NCBI RefSeq assembly: GCF_000013645.1
Contig: NC_007953.1
Location: 62,001-126,000 of the forward strand
Reading direction: 5' to 3'
Length of the DNA: 64,000 nt
Origin: Paraburkholderia xenovorans LB400
GTDB taxonomy: Bacteria; Pseudomonadota; Gammaproteobacteria; Burkholderiales; Burkholderiaceae
This document shows, piece by piece, positions 63,823-64,000 of this stretch. Within the stretch, counting starts at the first letter, position 1, and each line of letters starts with the position of its first letter. Position numbers and translations under genes: made by a program. Below the pieces are notes generated by a model. It saw only the letters and a program-made list of their open reading frames with translations, searched no databases and was not told the DNA's origin.

Positions 63823-64000
63823 ATGTCCACAGTAGCTTTTCCGTCGGCTGCCGCCGACCCGCAAGCGCCCGCGGACAGCGCGGGCCGTGCCGCTGTCATC
63901 CGCAGCGCGCAGGACGTTGCGCGCATCGTCAATGCGGGTGCCGCAAAGGGTAGCAACGCCCGCATCGTGATCGCGATTGCACTCGGCGGTGTTTTCCTCG
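63823..64000 (+). CDS. Start of an MFS transporter, cut by window end
   Basis: The reading frame opens with MSTVAFPSAAADPQ and runs without stop for 59 codons to the window edge. A charged leader of about 45 residues ends in ARIVIAIALGGVFL, the first membrane helix of the sugar/aromatic-acid-type major facilitators. The rest lies outside the window. Its divergence from the tauD-like gene suggests it imports or exports a related compound. The assignment is from one helix only. Confidence 0.55.
   Translation, partial: MSTVAFPSAAADPQAPADSAGRAAVIRSAQDVARIVNAGAAKGSNARIVIAIALGGVFL

Noticed and set aside
1..64000. Mobile elements, prophage, CRISPR arrays, tRNA or rRNA genes
   Set aside because: No transposase or integrase motif, no regularly spaced repeats and no cloverleaf or rRNA-like stretch were recognised by eye; tRNAscan or Infernal runs would be decisive.

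Overview
The window looks like a chromosome piece from a Burkholderiaceae bacterium, most likely Paraburkholderia. This is inferred from the high GC with strongly GC-ending codons, the Burkholderia-type trimeric porin at 57050-58246, and a gene set dominated by small-molecule uptake and catabolism. No rRNA, tRNA, CRISPR array, transposase or phage gene was seen.

Region 1 (1-16528) is an ectoine/hydroxyectoine import and degradation locus. A plus-strand block runs enuR (cut by the window edge), eutB, eutC, doeB, an asnC-type regulator, doeC and doeD. A minus-strand block holds doeA plus an unexpected MDR-family oxidoreductase. A second plus-strand block holds the transporter ehuABCD, eutA and a ProP-like transporter. 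Together they import ectoines, remove the hydroxyl group of hydroxyectoine (EutABC), open the ring (DoeA), deacetylate (DoeB), transaminate (DoeD) and oxidise to aspartate (DoeC). The three promoters of the locus share a CTAG-centred 16-bp inverted repeat centred about 30 bp upstream of a matching -10 box, i.e. near -41.5. This is the strongest regulatory signal in the window.

Region 2 (16529-31663) is mixed: a TauE/SafE membrane protein, the C-terminal remnant of an MDR dehydrogenase, a GAF hybrid histidine kinase, a low-affinity iron permease-like protein, a cysteine-rich flavodoxin-like protein, a phosphatidylserine decarboxylase-like protein, two MDR dehydrogenases, and a terminal oxidase operon (subunits II, I, III, a small membrane protein, a tri-haem cytochrome c). 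Subunit I lacks both the D-channel glutamate and the K-channel lysine of classical A-type oxidases.

Region 3 (31861-64000) is largely organosulfur or related scavenging: a YdeP-like molybdoenzyme, tauABC, a selenium-binding protein/methanethiol oxidase with a membrane partner, and a divergent double-receptor system (LysR, flavin monooxygenase, two CMD proteins and a receptor facing a branched-chain-type ABC transporter with fused permeases). Next come a five-gene operon (CMD protein, acyl-CoA-dehydrogenase-like flavoprotein, NitT/TauT-type ABC transporter) with an AraC regulator, an orphan SsuA-like receptor, a porin and a polar amino-acid receptor. A scar apparently fusing two luciferase-like monooxygenase genes follows, then an SfnB/DszC-like flavoprotein with a small orphan protein, a nitroreductase, a TauD-like dioxygenase and the start of an MFS transporter. 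Several promoters here share ATAAG boxes and TTTGCAtA-like elements, suggesting a common LysR-type sulfur regulator (inference).
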